Below, piece after piece: positions 37,420 through 50,170 of a stretch of DNA of 64,000 nucleotides (position 1 is its first letter; every line of letters begins with the position of its first letter). The notes under the pieces were generated by a model that worked only from the letters and a program-made list of their open reading frames with translations, was not told the origin of the DNA and searched no databases. The position numbers were made by a program, and so were the translations under genes. Location: positions 39,184,001 to 39,248,000 of the forward strand of contig CM114271.1 in the NCBI GenBank assembly GCA_050084515.1, read 5' to 3'. Origin of the DNA: Blasia pusilla. Lineage: Eukaryota > Marchantiophyta > Marchantiopsida > Blasiales.

Positions 37420-37690
37420 GTTGGCAGAATTTCGAGAACCAGGCGAGCGCCTCGGATTTGCAGGAGAGAGAGATAGAAGCGCGCGTACGCAGGCGTGGAG
37501 CCGAGAGAAAGAAAGAGAGAGGGTGTCGGGAGCCTGAATTGCTTCAAAGGGATTAGGGTTGGAGCGCGACTCGACGAACCCTGCTCACGCGCTCCGTCAG
37601 ATGCTTGCCAATCGACGGTAAAGGCTCGACCACCGGAGAACATGCTTCCCTTCGACATCCCTAGACTACGGAAATATTGTGGATCGGGGA
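37420..37690 (-). promoter_or_regulatory. Promoter and 5' leader of RPS13
   Basis: GC-rich sequence directly upstream of the RPS13 start on the minus strand. It has pyrimidine-rich tracts on that strand (37450-37525), as is usual for leaders of ribosomal protein mRNAs, and a near telo-box at 37552-37561. No TATA box stands out. Sequence beyond about 37690 turns AT-rich. Confidence 0.5.
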
Positions 37691-38266
37691 GAAAGGTGTA
37701 AGTTCATTTGTAAAATTATTAAATATTTACCAATTAAAATGGTTTTAATATCATCAAAAGCTAGTGGTAGTAAGAATATCATGGTTTTGTAGTAAAATCC
37801 TAAGAGGGCATGTTAAAAGTACTAACACGGATCGGAGAAGCATTGCAAGGGGGAGTAACACGGCGTGGAGAACATAAGAAAATGGACATGAGATAGCATG
37901 ACAGAAGAAATGCTATCGCGACATAGAGAGCGGTATGGAAGGCCGTAACACATCGTGGCATGGAGAAGGTGAAGAACATAAGAAAAAGGCCATGAGAGAA
38001 CAAAATTACTAACATGGAGTTAGTCAAAATGTTCTTATTATGGCTCACATCTCTATTCACATAGACGGTTGAGAAGTTAATTGTTGAATAATTTGCATTC
38101 TGCAATGTCCACTCAAAATTGATTGCACACCCAAATGTCACCATAAGAATACGCGGCAGCACAAGAGAGAGAATAGATTAATACAACCTAGTAGTTGGGG
38201 CCATGCATTCCCAGATTTTGAAAAAAAAGGAATTCTCATATGTCAATAAGATATGACTAATAAAAA
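37691..38266. other. No gene seen
   Basis: Moderately AT-rich, with 'aacacggcgtgga' and 'aacacatcgtggca' as related words near 37857 and 37949. No recognised feature. Confidence 0.4.
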
Positions 38267-38476
38267 CTAGTCGATGCCCATTCTATGAACGGTTGATAAC
38301 AATTTTTTAAATACCTCAGATCCTTATTTCCCTTCTTCGTTTAATTTAATTGTCTCTCCTTAATTAAACTCCCTCTCTTAAAGTGACATGTGTCAACGCC
38401 ATAAGAACCTTTAGAAAATATGTATCAACAACTAAAGAGGATTTCTTTTAACCCCATCCTCTTTTAATTCTATAGA
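38267..38476 (-). mobile_element. Miniature Helitron with both ends
   Basis: On the minus strand the element starts TCTATAGAATTAAAAGAGG at 38476 and ends ...GGGCATCGACTAG at 38267. It is flanked by A on the 5' side and T on the 3' side, as Helitrons insert between A and T without duplication. A weak hairpin-forming stretch (38271-38297) lies just before the CTAG. The 5' part shares GGATGGGGTTA with the 54522 terminus and has TTGACACATGTC near 38380. At 210 bp it is a non-autonomous derivative with no coding capacity. Confidence 0.7.
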
Positions 38477-40074
38477 TGTTATAATTTAGTAGAGATGCAC
38501 AAGAAAAAAATCTCTATTTATTCACTACATAGAAACTAATTCATGTTATGGATTGGTTTAGAGCCTATATGAACTTTACAAAGATGTAATAATTATATAT
38601 TAATTGAAATACACAATTAAAATGTTTCGTAGCCTAATGCGAATGAGAATTAAACTAGAATGTAAATAAAATTCCTGATATTTTGTATGAATCTAGGAAT
38701 GGAGACTACAAATATCTAAGATACCAAACTAAGTTACTTAATAGTGAATTTTTTAATGTTTTTGTTAGTAGCCTATGTACTTAAAATCTAAAATAATTAA
38801 TATTACGATGTGGTGGCTCACTCTTTGAGCACTGCGCATAATATGTACTTGCACGCATACCACAAAATATGAGGTCTAAGTTGGGCCTTCCTTTTAGTAA
38901 GCCTCTTATAATTTTCCTCACCCTCTTCCCTACGGCATGCCTAACAAGCCTCTCTCTCAACCGCTTGGTGGTTTACCACTTTGCAAAAACCTCTCTAAAC
39001 ATAGCCACCAATCCACATCTACCACCAAAGATTCCAGTAAGTACCCATGTGATGCAAGATACGTACTATTTTAATGCAAGTCTCAAAAAAACCCAACAAT
39101 AATCTAGATTACCATGCCAAAAATATAAATACTCTGGGGAGAATTTGAACCCTAGAGACTCCACATCCCCGACCTCTTACATAGATGACATAAGCTCCAG
39201 AGAAAAAAAAATTCTTGTTTGCCATGCCCTTTGGTTAAGAATTTGGCAACAAATTGAGGCAAGCCTTTGAGAAGGGGAGAAAAAAAACTCTTTCACGGAA
39301 ACCCCTTTACCATTTTTTATTTAAAAATAGGCCCTATAATTTGGATGTGAAGGTGCTTGTTGGACACAATGTTAATATGCACTCGTAACATGGTTTGTGT
39401 GATGCATAAAAATGATTATATTCAAAAAAAATCCATGAAATTATTTCTAGCACAAATGCAAATAACTTTAAATTCCATTCTAACAAAAAGCTAAAAATGA
39501 AATCCATAAGTACTATCTCTAATCCCCAAGTCAAACTTGTAAAGATGTATAATTCCTAGGCATGCAATGAGTGGTAATTATCCCACTCCACTTCATTATG
39601 CAATAACACTCTTCCTACTCCAATGAAATCCATTCTTGATAGTTGAAAATTCAATCACGAATTAATATTGTTTGAAAAGGCAAGATGGTGCCCACTTATA
39701 ATATTATATATTTATACCATTAGAAATTTGCTCATGCCATCATTGCTATGGAAGGATGAAAAACATGAAGCTCATAAATTATTAATTCATGGTCAATCAC
39801 TTCAAACTATATAATTTCTATTCCACAACAAATCATGTGCATTCACAAATAATTGCTCACTTGTGTCTTCACAAAGTCGCATATTGTGTCTCTTTTACAA
39901 CTCACAACTTTAATTGTTTGACATCCATATTGTAGTTCATACAAAGTTATAACTTACTTATAAATGCATTATGGCATCTCATATGTGATATAATTCCCCT
40001 CACTTGATCCCAATCATGACACTCATTAGAAAAGGGTGTAGGATATAAGGGTTCAGAATGAGGGGGTAATTAAT
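38477..40074. other. AT-rich sequence without genes
   Basis: Around 39115-39200, read on the minus strand, GGGTTCAAATTCTCCCC resembles a tRNA-type B box, with 'GAGCTTATGTCATC' upstream. It may be another old SINE, but the A box is poor. Nothing else recognised. Confidence 0.35.
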
Positions 40075-40320
40075 CCCCCTTCCGCCCTGAAGGACCTGGT
40101 CCTATTCGGCCGAGATCTTCGGGACGTCATCGGGACCCAGCCCAACGGTTTTGGATCTTGGTTGATCCAACGAATGAGATTCTCAAACTTCAACAGAATT
40201 CGCACCCTTGGAACGGAGAGCTCAAGCATGTGCGACTTTGCTAGAAGAAAGTAACGAAGGTCGCTCCGACTGACAGGGAACCGGCCCCATGGGACCAGGT
40301 CCTAAGTCCTCCTTTGTTCT
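40075..40320 (-). repeat. Dispersed repeat with GGACCNGGTCC ends, copy 2
   Basis: Inverted relative to the 32515-32795 copy. It begins near 'ctgaaggacctggtcct' and ends near 'gggaccaggtcctaagtcc', giving near-palindromic ends, with 'ggatcttggttgatccaa' inside. It lacks the internal tandem duplication of the other copy. Confidence 0.65.
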
Positions 40321-43300
40321 GACTTTGTGCAATAATTTTATGGCTCTAGATAATTATAACCATAGCCGCAAATTCCTTCTGCCTTCATCCTTTAGTAGTC
40401 GGCGCTCATTGTTTTCTAAGTCTTTGTGTTCCAACACATACTTCAAACTTTTTCTCAGTGAAGAATGTAGAAGACTAACCAATAAATTTCTCAAATATGA
40501 ACCATAGCAAATTCGAAGACATATAATTGGGACTCTAATAATTGTGTCAATTTTTTTTAATAAGTGTATGTATGTATCGCAAACTATTTAATGTGATTAT
40601 CACCAAAAAAATATAAGGATCATCAAAAAGTACATGCATGCACTCATTGGAAATACTTCCTCGAAACCTACCATTAATGGACAACCAAATCCTCTCTCAA
40701 TAGGCGGATTTTCTTCCCCCCCCTCCAAAAAAAACACACACACCAACATACATCTCTTGCATGTTTGCCTGACAACATCGCAATAAAACTTCTTCAGCTC
40801 AATTTTCATTAAATCTCAAAACATTGCCAAACCTCAACAGGGTGGGTTGTGTATGCTTATGCCCAACCAATCTCTCTAAGTGTGACTCGAAAAAAACTGC
40901 ATCCTCCTCCAAATCCTTTTTGAAAGTTGCCCTAGGAATCATCCTTGATGGTGGCAACTCAAGTGCAACATGTGTTGGAGGCATATCTCCATGCCATCAA
41001 CTTGTCGAAATGGCACATCATTGCAAGTAGCGATTATTCACTAGTCACACTATATCATAGGCTCCATGTAAAGCGTATCTTGGTATGAGGTTATCTAAGC
41101 AAGCATAGTCTAAAAGAGAGTTGAGATGAATCTCGTAACTACCTCGCCCAACAACTACATGGCCCAGCATTGGAAAGAGAATCAGCTCATAGTTTGTCAA
41201 GAAATCCACTAAAGGGATGTTGGCCAAGTTTGTTGGGAACATGCCTCCCCCACTTTCGATTCGACCATATTCGTCTCGCCCCATTCGCATTCCCCGAAGT
41301 TAAAAATGAAGTTAAAAAAAAAAGGAACCACTAAGAGAAGAAAAATGATAGGGCTTTGACCCAAGAGAGGCAAGACAACCTAAAAATTTGCAGATTAGAA
41401 GGTAGAAAATTGAGGAGATATGAAGGGGTGTTATCTGACGACTCTTGGATTTTTTGAGTACTTTATGAGTCCTTTGCAAGTTATATCCATGATCTTTTTT
41501 ATACTCAATGGACATATCTCTAATATGTTGCATGTATGTAGTTTTCAATTTACGTACAAGAGTGTTGTTAGTGTATTCCAAGTATTACGCAAGTTGATGA
41601 TCATGGAAATGCTTTCGAGCTTTTTATGAGGCATAAATTACAGAACGCAAGATGTTAGCCTCAAGGGCATCTCAAATGATGGAGGTTATGATATGGGAGA
41701 GCATAACCAAACACATGGTGGAACTTGAGGAGTGCTCAAAATTCACAAACGCTTGACTCTAAGGAGGCTACAACCTAGCTTGGAATTTGGCTAAGTGGTG
41801 TTGTTTCTCTAATTTTGAGGTCATTAAACCTATTCCCAATACACACTTGGGTTTAATAAGATGGCATTGGAAATATTGTTACACGAAGAATTTAACACAT
41901 AAGAAAAGCTCTTAAAACTGGCCCAAAATTATTGAAATGACAAATTGGGTCAAAGCAACAAGTAGCCACCCAAGAGGAATACTTGGGAAAAAGGAAGGCT
42001 CAAAGATCTCTAGACTTGTAGATAAGAAGAAGGGTCTTTAAGGGATTTTGGATCCTAAACCTCATTTTGGGAACCATGAGGGTTGAATTATTTGGGATGG
42101 ACTTCGAGGTTGGCTTTGGGGTTTTAACACCATACCAAGTCTGGTTAGATTTATTTTGGCTCTTGACCTTAGGTATGATAGGGCACGTACATATGTTGAG
42201 TCCCAATTGGATAATGAGTCTTGTTTGATATATGATCCATTGGGTAGTTGGGACCATACGATGTGTTAGTATGGTTTCATATCTCTCGACTATTAAGGGA
42301 GTTTGTGTCAAGTTTTGTATGCTTTGCCTATGTTGGAGAATGAGGGATTAGGTCAATTTATAGGATTTTTGAGCTTTAGCGGTGACCCAAGCCCCTTGAT
42401 TGGCATACATAAGATTCATAACCCAAAATATGGCTAATATGAGAATGTTTGGATGTAGACTAGTAACAAAGGCATGACCTACTAAACGCAAACTTTCACG
42501 ACACACAAAACAAGCATTCAAGATAATAGATGTTTGACAATATATTTTTCCCTGCGTGAAATGCTATATTTTTTTCTGAATGAATACTATTGATACTTGA
42601 TCTACATATATGAAAATTGGATCTTAATTTTTAAGCCTATATTGCAAGAAGATTATTAAGACAAACTATTTAACATGTTGTCTAGTGCTCCTATCTATTC
42701 AACTTCTACTATTAATAAGGATGTAGTTGGTTATTTTTCAAAGCCTAGGTTAATTACTGCAAGACTTTTGGAAGTAGATTGTCAATCAAGGTCACTCCCC
42801 TTGCCAAATCTACAAGAAAACATTCATATAACTCAAAAGCATCAAAAGATGAACCATAAAGTCCAAATTGAATTATGATCACATGCTCTAAATTGCATCA
42901 ACATAATGTTTATGGGATGATTGCTTAAGTTGACCTATTGGACCAACTACATCATTTAGATTTGGTCTTATGATAGTGAAGTAAATAAAGTTCCATAAGT
43001 GATATGTGTTGGGATTACTTATCTAATGAATTTCGTTTGATCTAAGCTTCACATTTGGCACACTCTTAAGTTGGGATCATGCTCACAAGAGTGACGTTCT
43101 CATGTATAAAGATTGACACTATTCCATGCACGATTCCCTCACTCGTGTTGATCTTTATATAACGCGGGAAACCTATGTTGTATTGATAAATCATGCACGG
43201 GAGACAGATCAAGCACATCAAGTGACACAAGCAAGATTGCTACAAGGAGTGATGACAACATCGGTGTGAAGTTGACTTCACAAAGCACATTGATTCATCC

Positions 43301-43350
43301 CTCTAGCCATTGAGATATATAGGGCTATGGGGAGAGGTTTGACTTATTCC
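40321..43350. other. No gene recognised; possible old retroelement
   Basis: The minus-strand frames at 40799-40984 and 41045-41290 read somewhat protein-like (for example PRATFKKDLEEDAVFFESHL) but match no family I know. A hairpin with 15-nt arms and two mismatches lies at about 43106-43160 ('tataaagattgacac' and 'gtgttgatctttata'). Confidence 0.3.
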
Positions 43351-43640
43351 TCAAGGACGATGCTCATCATCTCCATTCGAGAGACGAATTTTCTTTAGCT
43401 ATAGTGATTATTTATTATAAGGAGAGGGTCTCCATAAGTTTGCAACTTGCCCAAGCTAGTGGGCTTTTAAGGAGGGCTCATCCCGTGGGAGACGCCATTG
43501 CTAGAGACCCTTTTAGTAGTAGTCATGTTTCTCTAGACATAATTGATATTATCTTTGTTGTTGGTGAATTTGGCTTGTAGGGAGGCACCCCCTATTTTTA
43601 GTGGCCTTGGCGTCATTGACTCCATGAGTCCTCCTTTTTG
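43351..43640 (+). repeat. Diverged dispersed repeat, copy 2
   Basis: Direct-orientation counterpart of 1-290. It is immediately followed by the inverted repeat at 43641-44100, so the two may belong to one element. Confidence 0.6.
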
Positions 43641-44100
43641 TACCAAGGGGGTAGGTCAAGAATAATGAAGTCTATGGCGCCCACGCTAGCAAGCAATCGA
43701 GAAGCCAGTCATTGATCTCGGGTCTAAGGAGGAAAGACCTTAGTATGGCCCCCAAAGTCGAAACCTAGACTAAGCAAGGCGTTGGAACCAACCACCGGAC
43801 TAACGTCAGGTGAGATGCGCACGTGTCTTTTGAGGAGCCTTAGGTGAGAAAGGAGCGCAACTATTGGCGGGGATAAAGGCAAGCCCAGCAAGGTTTGAGA
43901 CCTTGGAGTCAACCACCAAATAAAGGGCGAGAAGCGAGTAACACGTGTGTAGTGAAGATGGGCGAGACGCCACGAGACTAGTCACGAAATGCAAAGGGCG
44001 ACAAGACAACCACGATACACCAAATGGGGCGTCAAGATGGCCACTAGCCATGAGACACATGAAACGTAGGTTCAAGCTCCAAGATGCGTTCGGGAAGCCG
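43641..44100 (-). repeat. Dispersed repeat, inverted copy of 62880-63330
   Basis: The minus-strand reading gives RFMCLMASGHLDAPFGVSWL, and the plus strand at 62930-63000 gives RFVCLMASAHLDSLFRVSWL. The DNA match continues through 'ctcgtggcgt', 'caggtttag', 'ggtctta', 'gcttgctag.gtgggc' and 'atagactt'. The shared peptide need not be a real protein, since the similarity also extends beyond the frames. It is probably part of a retroelement. Confidence 0.65.
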
Positions 44101-44728
44101 AGACAATTGCATAAGTTGCAAGTGGAAGATGGACTCTACTACATGATTGTTATTTTATACTTCATATGGGTTCCCATCACCAATTTGTGCAAGCCTTGTT
44201 ATACATTGTCTTCCATTTCATTTCGAGAAGGACTTCCATACACAAGGGCACACTTATCCTCGTTCCTTATGAGTAAACTAGTTGTCCTTTATTTGTCTAG
44301 TTGGGGAAGCGATGGACTAACCCTTTTATTGACATCCTCATGTATTAACCCAAGATCACTATTTTCAACAAAATTAGTAAGGTGCCCGCCTTACAAGTGT
44401 AAAGCTAGTGAAAGGAAGAGATTAATGATGGTGGTAACACAAGTTCAAATCAAAGAATAAACGTCCCACGCCGCCGGAAAGTTTATGATCGGTTGTATGT
44501 GAGCTTCCATCGTGAACGTCTACCGGATGTTCTTAAAAAAGACGTTCGTTCTCTTACGAAGAGGACAAGGGACGCAGGAGCGAGGCCGGGGAATCCCTTG
44601 TAGCGAGCGGAACGGAGCGCAGAAGAGCGAGCGGAGCGATACGATGCAGATTATGGAAGAAGCAGAAGTTCGTTCGGCTCCAGAGAAGCGCTTAGACGCA
44701 TTCGAAGCTCTCTCACCTGTGGAGCGCG
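44101..44728 (+). promoter_or_regulatory. Upstream region of ndhO
   Basis: AT-rich repeat-like sequence up to about 44460, then GC-rich sequence with many CG and 'gagcg' words leading to the ndhO start codon. The GC-rich part is the likely promoter and 5' leader. An open frame at 44512-44775 is out of frame with ndhO and not protein-like. Confidence 0.4.
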
Positions 44729-47700
44729 ATGGCTATGGCATCAGCAGCAGCCTCGGTCTCGATAGCGTCTTGTAAAATCTCTGTAGCGAGCGCTGCTCTG
44801 CGGCCCTGCTCGAGCTCGTGCCGGAGGCTCTCTGTGGGCAAGCATTCCATCGACAACCAATGGACGTTGAATTTGAATGGGGAGCGAAGGGCGAAGGTGA
44901 GCGAGGGTCGTCGTCAATTGTGTCGATGGCTTTGGGGACGGGAGGCTTTCATTATGTTATGGCGATAGTTACGGAGACTGGTTGACGTTGTTTAGCTTAG
45001 CCGGTCGGAATGATAGCACGCATGCCTGTGCCGTGGAGCGAATTGCATTCCGTTGTACTGTGGTGTTGATGTTTGAATTTGGAGTCCGAGAAGAGTTCGT
45101 AAACGCCATGGTCAGATCCTCAATTTTTTTCCCATCCATTTGATCCCGGCGTGCGGAAATTCTCTAATGCTGCTCGAGGAGGTGAATTGATTCGGCTGGC
45201 GCCGCTTACGCGTCCGTCGAGAAAGCTTCCTAGTCTTTCAAGACATGGAAAGCCTCTCTCCGACGGTTCTTGAGAGAGCACAGGCATGTCTGGAAGGTTT
45301 CCGGCCAGATTTTCAGCAGGCTGCATCTTGGTCAAGTGCAACGCCATTGGAGTAGTCGACCCGCAGGAAAGAATTTTGGTGTAGTGCAGAGAGAAATATT
45401 TGGTCGTGCCGCCGCAGATTTGGGGACTTTCTCTGACAAATCAGCAGAAAGTGTCAATTGATCATGTGAGGTCCGTAAAATTGAAAGTATCTGTGCACTG
45501 TGTGTCCCAGACATGTCGGAGTCAAGGTTTGGATCGTCACATAGCACACAAAAGCTGCACGTTTATTTTGGAATGTTAATTGCGTACAATCGAAAGAATG
45601 TGTGCACCGTGTGTTTGCCACATTTGTGGTAACACGGGCTTTGATCTTGAGACAGAGCACAAGAGCTGCACAACAGTGTTGGAAGTGTTAGCAACAGAGC
45701 ATGGGCAGTAGCATATTATACAGGATTTGCAAGACGTTTAACAGATTCTGTCTTTGGACTGCAGAGATTAGAGAATTGGCATGTAGCAGCTGCTGAAGAT
45801 TCGGCACCTCCCCCACCTCCTTCCGCTACACCGACACCGACACCGACACCCAGTACTCCTGTCGAGCCGAGGCCAACTTTCAGCAGTACGTACGCCCTCC
45901 TGACTCGCGTCTTCGTAATTGGGAAGGATATTTCTCTCTCGCTTTTTTCGACGGTAGACTGTGCAACATGGGCTGTGCTGGAATATGCAGGTGACACCTG
46001 CTGTCCAGGCGATAAGGATTGTACTACTGTTGAATTCTGAAGTCTGTCTGAATGCTCAAGGGTATCAGCCCTCATTTTAGGCTCAACTTCCAGCCTGCAG
46101 TAAAACTTTACATCAACTACACTAGCGGCATCCATGGCACTGCCAGTCTTGGGGAGACTATCCCCTCCACCATTCTGCTTTCTTGTTGTTCTAAGCTAGT
46201 AGATTAATCACTGCTCACGTCCAAGTACACATCGTCCTGGGAGTCTTTTATCAGGTTTGCACCCTTCCTGCTTCCGCCTCTCGCCCTCAGGAGTTCATTT
46301 TTAATCCATCTCCCCGATCTCCGCATCTGCAGCCTCAGAAAACTCTTCAGAATCGTAGCTACTATCAGAGTCCTGCTTACTGCTTACACTCCTTCTTTAC
46401 TTCGTCAGTTTATGCTAAATAATTGCCTCCCTAGTTGCAAACGAGATCGTGAAGTAACAGTGGACATAATGCTATATGTCCATTGACCTTCTTACATGTG
46501 AGACTACCTTCCATTCTTCCAATGCCCATGTGTTGAGATCGAGTTTGTCTAGCCACCTTCGAATTGCGCACCAAGAAACCTTACTCACAAGTTTGCTTTC
46601 CCTGCAGTGAAGAAGGGTCAAATCGTACGGGTCGAGAAGGAAAAGTACTTGCAGAGTGTGGAGGTAAGTGTGAGGTCGGACCTGTACTTCGGAATTTGGC
46701 GATCAGTGGCTCAAAGTTGCACTCGCAAGTGACATACGATAAAAACTAGTTTTTTGTGTCCCCCGCAGTACCTGGCAGTTGGACATCCGACTTACTTCAA
46801 GGGCCTAGACTACATCTATGAGGATCGTGGTGAGGTACGTGACGCCATTTAGCTGATTTGCTGTACTACTCACCGATCTTGTGATTTCGGCCCTGTTCAG
46901 TCCCTCCTTCAGGAATAAAATCTGTGTTTTATTGCCTCCTTAGTGGTGCATTAATTTTATGAGCCTTAGTCAGAGGAGCATGCATGTGTCCGGAAGAGTC
47001 CAAACTTGGACTGATCTGAATAAGTTCCGCGGTTCACCATAAAATGGCCGCTGGATTTGGTGGCCTGGTGCAGGTACTGGACATTCGGAATTTTGAGGCT
47101 GGCGAGTATGCTCTGGTACGAGTCTGTTAGTGTTGTGTGGGTAATGAGCACAGGAAATTCTGTGTTCGGTGAAGATCTTCGCAGCTTGTCATTTACCTTT
47201 AAATGCACAATATCATGAGGATGTACGCGCTGTAAAGAACCGTGATTTTTAGCACCGATCGTCATGCTGGGATTGGTCGGACTACTAATTCAGCTCTTTC
47301 TGAGCTCTCTCTGTTTGTAGGTTTGTTTCCGTGCTATGCTAACTTTGGAATTCCATTTCTAATCTCAAAACCGTAGATGCAGAGTCTGAGTAGATTTTCT
47401 TGAGTTTCTGATTTACATCGTACTGTGCTGTACCAGATATCATGGGCAGGCATTTCAACAGCACCAGCCTGGCTTCCCACCTACATGCTCATCAAGGTCA
47501 GTGTTTGTCATTTCACGAAGGTCTCTCCTTCAGTACCCTTAGGTGTGTTCACAAATGCTGCTCTTAATCCAGTTCCGGCTGTTCATGGATTCAGTGGCAG
47601 TAGAAACTGCATGGGCTCTGAACTCCCGCTACGAATGTTTTGTGCGAGAATTGGGCGGTATGTTCTAGTGCAAACGTCTGAACTCTGAGGGTGTGGCTGG

Positions 47701-47735
47701 TGCAGTCTGACAAATTATCTTACAAGCGGACATAG
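44729..47735 (+). CDS. ndhO: Chloroplast NAD(P)H dehydrogenase-like complex subunit O
   Basis: Seven exons, 44729-44896, 45765-45885, 46608-46663, 46769-46834, 47074-47115, 47437-47496 and 47706-47735, join in phase with GT-AG introns to 180 codons plus TAG. Residues 1 to about 50 are Ala/Ser/Arg-rich and poor in acidic residues, as in a chloroplast transit peptide. Exon 2 encodes a Pro-rich linker with PPPPP and TPTPTPT. The conserved core follows: KKGQIVRVEKEKYLQSV, then YLAVGHPTYFKGLDYIYEDR, GEVLDIRNFEAGEYAL, and ISWAGISTAPAWLPTYMLIK. NdhO is a nuclear-encoded stromal-side subunit of the thylakoid NDH complex, which returns electrons from ferredoxin to plastoquinone in cyclic flow round photosystem I. 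The length is a little above the seed-plant protein because of the linker. No defect is visible. The start could also be the second Met, two codons on. Confidence 0.95.
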
Positions 47736-49950
47736 GTTCATGTCGTCTTCTCCTCGGGTTCAGCGAGGACTTGAATTCGAGACTTATCTGACTGCATCCA
47801 ATCCGAGCATACCTGAGAAGTCGTGTAATATGGTTCCATCTAGATCAAAGTTCACGCTCCCAACGCGACGACATCATGTATAAGATTCTCTCGAATTAGG
47901 ACGTTGAAGAAAGATTTAGTTGGTTAGACAGAGCCTGTCGAACTCGGTCTAGCAAAGAAACTGCAGGGAAACCTCAAAGAGGGGTTTGTATGTGACGTCC
48001 TCGATCCTTATGCTGGTTAGGTAACATGGTATACGTGTGTGTATATAATAATGGCCTTGCTGCAATCACTTCGCTGTCCAGTTGCTGAGTTCTGCCGGAC
48101 ATTTTAGACCATGGGTGGTTCGTTTGACCCATCCTCTGCAAAAATGCATCCCACCACAACCATCAACAGAGCACGTATCAATGATGTATGAAAGGTAGAG
48201 ACATCCGTGGGAGAAAGTTACATGAACGTTACGAGTCGCTTGTGCTTCCCTCCTCTAGCCGACGGGTAGCCTGCGATAGGGAAATTACACGTGTGTAACT
48301 ACGAATTGGATTGGATTGGGGCGAAGACGGAAATGTAGGGAGTGAGCAAACATATTTATCGCACATCTCGCGAATTTGTGTAGCATGGTCATATGAGAGT
48401 GGGAGATGGAATCACACCCGTCGTCTTTAAAGAGTTTGTTTGGACTAATAATCCAACAAAGAAAGTAGATGGGTGTCGAATTCGCAATGGATTGCTGCTA
48501 ACGGCGAATGTCCATAGAACTTCCAGGCTAGACCGCTCGTCTCCTCATAGTTTGGTGCCCAGTCTCGTACATAGCACGGGGTGGAGGAAAGAGTAGTTTG
48601 GAAGAGAGTAGATTTTCCTCGGATTTGCGGAGTTGCTGGACCGTCTAGAACATCGTATGTCTCATGCCACATAGTCTTCCTTCCGGCGTACATGACGGCC
48701 ATACCTATGTCGGTTTCGCGGCTTGGAATTTCGCATCCCATGTCTGACGTGATTCAGCATTGATTCCTTTTGGGAAGAGACTGAAACCGAAAGTGGAACA
48801 CTGGCCGTCGGGTACTTGCTTTGCCTGCCAGCCACTCCACCTTTAAAGGAAGTAAAATTGTCGCTATCCCGAAAAGCGGAGGACAATGCTTGGCCCAGCA
48901 CCACATGACGATGCCCCTCCTGCTCAGGTCAGACGGGCAAAAAACAGTCCTCGCATTGAGTAATGGGAAAAGACTTTTCTCTGGGAACTGAGTTACTGAT
49001 TCTCCGCCGTGGTGCGCATGAACTGTCCGTCTCTCGTCTTCAGCGGTGTCTTTCAACTCTCGGAGGGTTAATGGCCGAGAGAACGGACTGTTCCAAACAA
49101 GTGATCCCCGGAAGAGGGATAAATCCTCTCGTCCATTCGCAGCTGCAGGTTCAACGTTGACAGACGTGTTTTATCATAAGGGAGAAGGCACAACGGCGGT
49201 TGGAAAAGTTGAACACCTTCATTTCGCATACGCAGCTTCTAGATGCATGAACCAGTCAACATGTTAACCACACCCACGGCCCCTTTACAAAAGGGTACTT
49301 CTCGAAATGTGGACGCGAAATCGGCTCTGAATTTGTGCTCGCAACTGTTGAGGAGTTAGTCAATCTGTGCAGGTCGAGGCTGCCACGCGTGATTACGACC
49401 CATGACAAGTATGCGCATGTTGCGTGCGACACTCTTGATCAGCTCACAGTTGGATCCATCGTTGCGGTTGAAATTCAGTTGCACTAAAGTTGGGTGGATG
49501 CGCGAGGGTCCTGGATGCTCCAGAACCCTCTGCTCCAGATCTGTACACTGATCGGCGTGAAATTCATAATACAGTGTCCGGCGATCACTGGGTTCACACC
49601 TCCAATGTCCCTTGCTACCTCGACGACATGAGAAGAGACGCTTGATTATTGTAGCGGAGAGTAAGAAAACACCATCCAGAAGTTCCTCCCCAATTCCCAA
49701 GATCCGGAACTGTCAGTCACATGTATGAGACTGTTTTATAAGTGGAACATATAGGACAATCGGTAATTGTCATGCTAAACAAGCGGATAGTTTCGGGGTC
49801 CATCCGCAGGGTTTAGGAGGTGTTTTCGCGTTAAGGACACCGACATCTGCACATGTAGGTCCTCGGGTAGACAAGGAGGGATAAGTGCATCGTTTCGGAG
49901 TTCAAACTCGGCTCAAGGCTGATTACGTCCGCCTTGGTTACGTCCTAGGA
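47736..49950. other. Downstream region; unrecognised open frames
   Basis: After the ndhO 3' flank, composition stays gene-like. Minus-strand frames at 48445-48741 (with GMAVMYAGRKTMWHETYDVL) and 49356-49700 (with SKGHWRCEPSDRRTLYYEF) are longer than most chance frames here, yet I recognise no family and no splice model links them. They may be exons of an unannotated minus-strand gene starting near 51700, or decayed coding sequence. Confidence 0.3.
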
Positions 49951-50170
49951 TTTCAGGACGTGTGCTTCGCGACCGATAGCCATTCAACGATGACACCATC
50001 TCAACTGGTTTCCCCATTCTGGTAATAGAGAGTTCGTCAGAGATCACATTCATCAAACGCCAGTTAACGGATTGAAATATAGTATCCGCTAGAATGGGGA
50101 ATGTGCGTGTAATTTTGGGTGTGAAATGGCATCGTTGAATGGCTATGCGTCACTAAGCACACGTTCTGAA
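49951..50170. repeat. Long inverted repeat
   Basis: The left arm 49951-50020 and the right arm 50091-50170 pair in three blocks: 'ttcagaacgtgtgctt' type (outer, one mismatch), 'atagccattcaacgatg' (17 perfect) and 'ttccccattct' (11 perfect). Unequal internal bulges separate the blocks, and the loop is about 70 nt. It could be a MITE or a long hairpin RNA precursor. No clear target duplication is seen. Confidence 0.75.
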
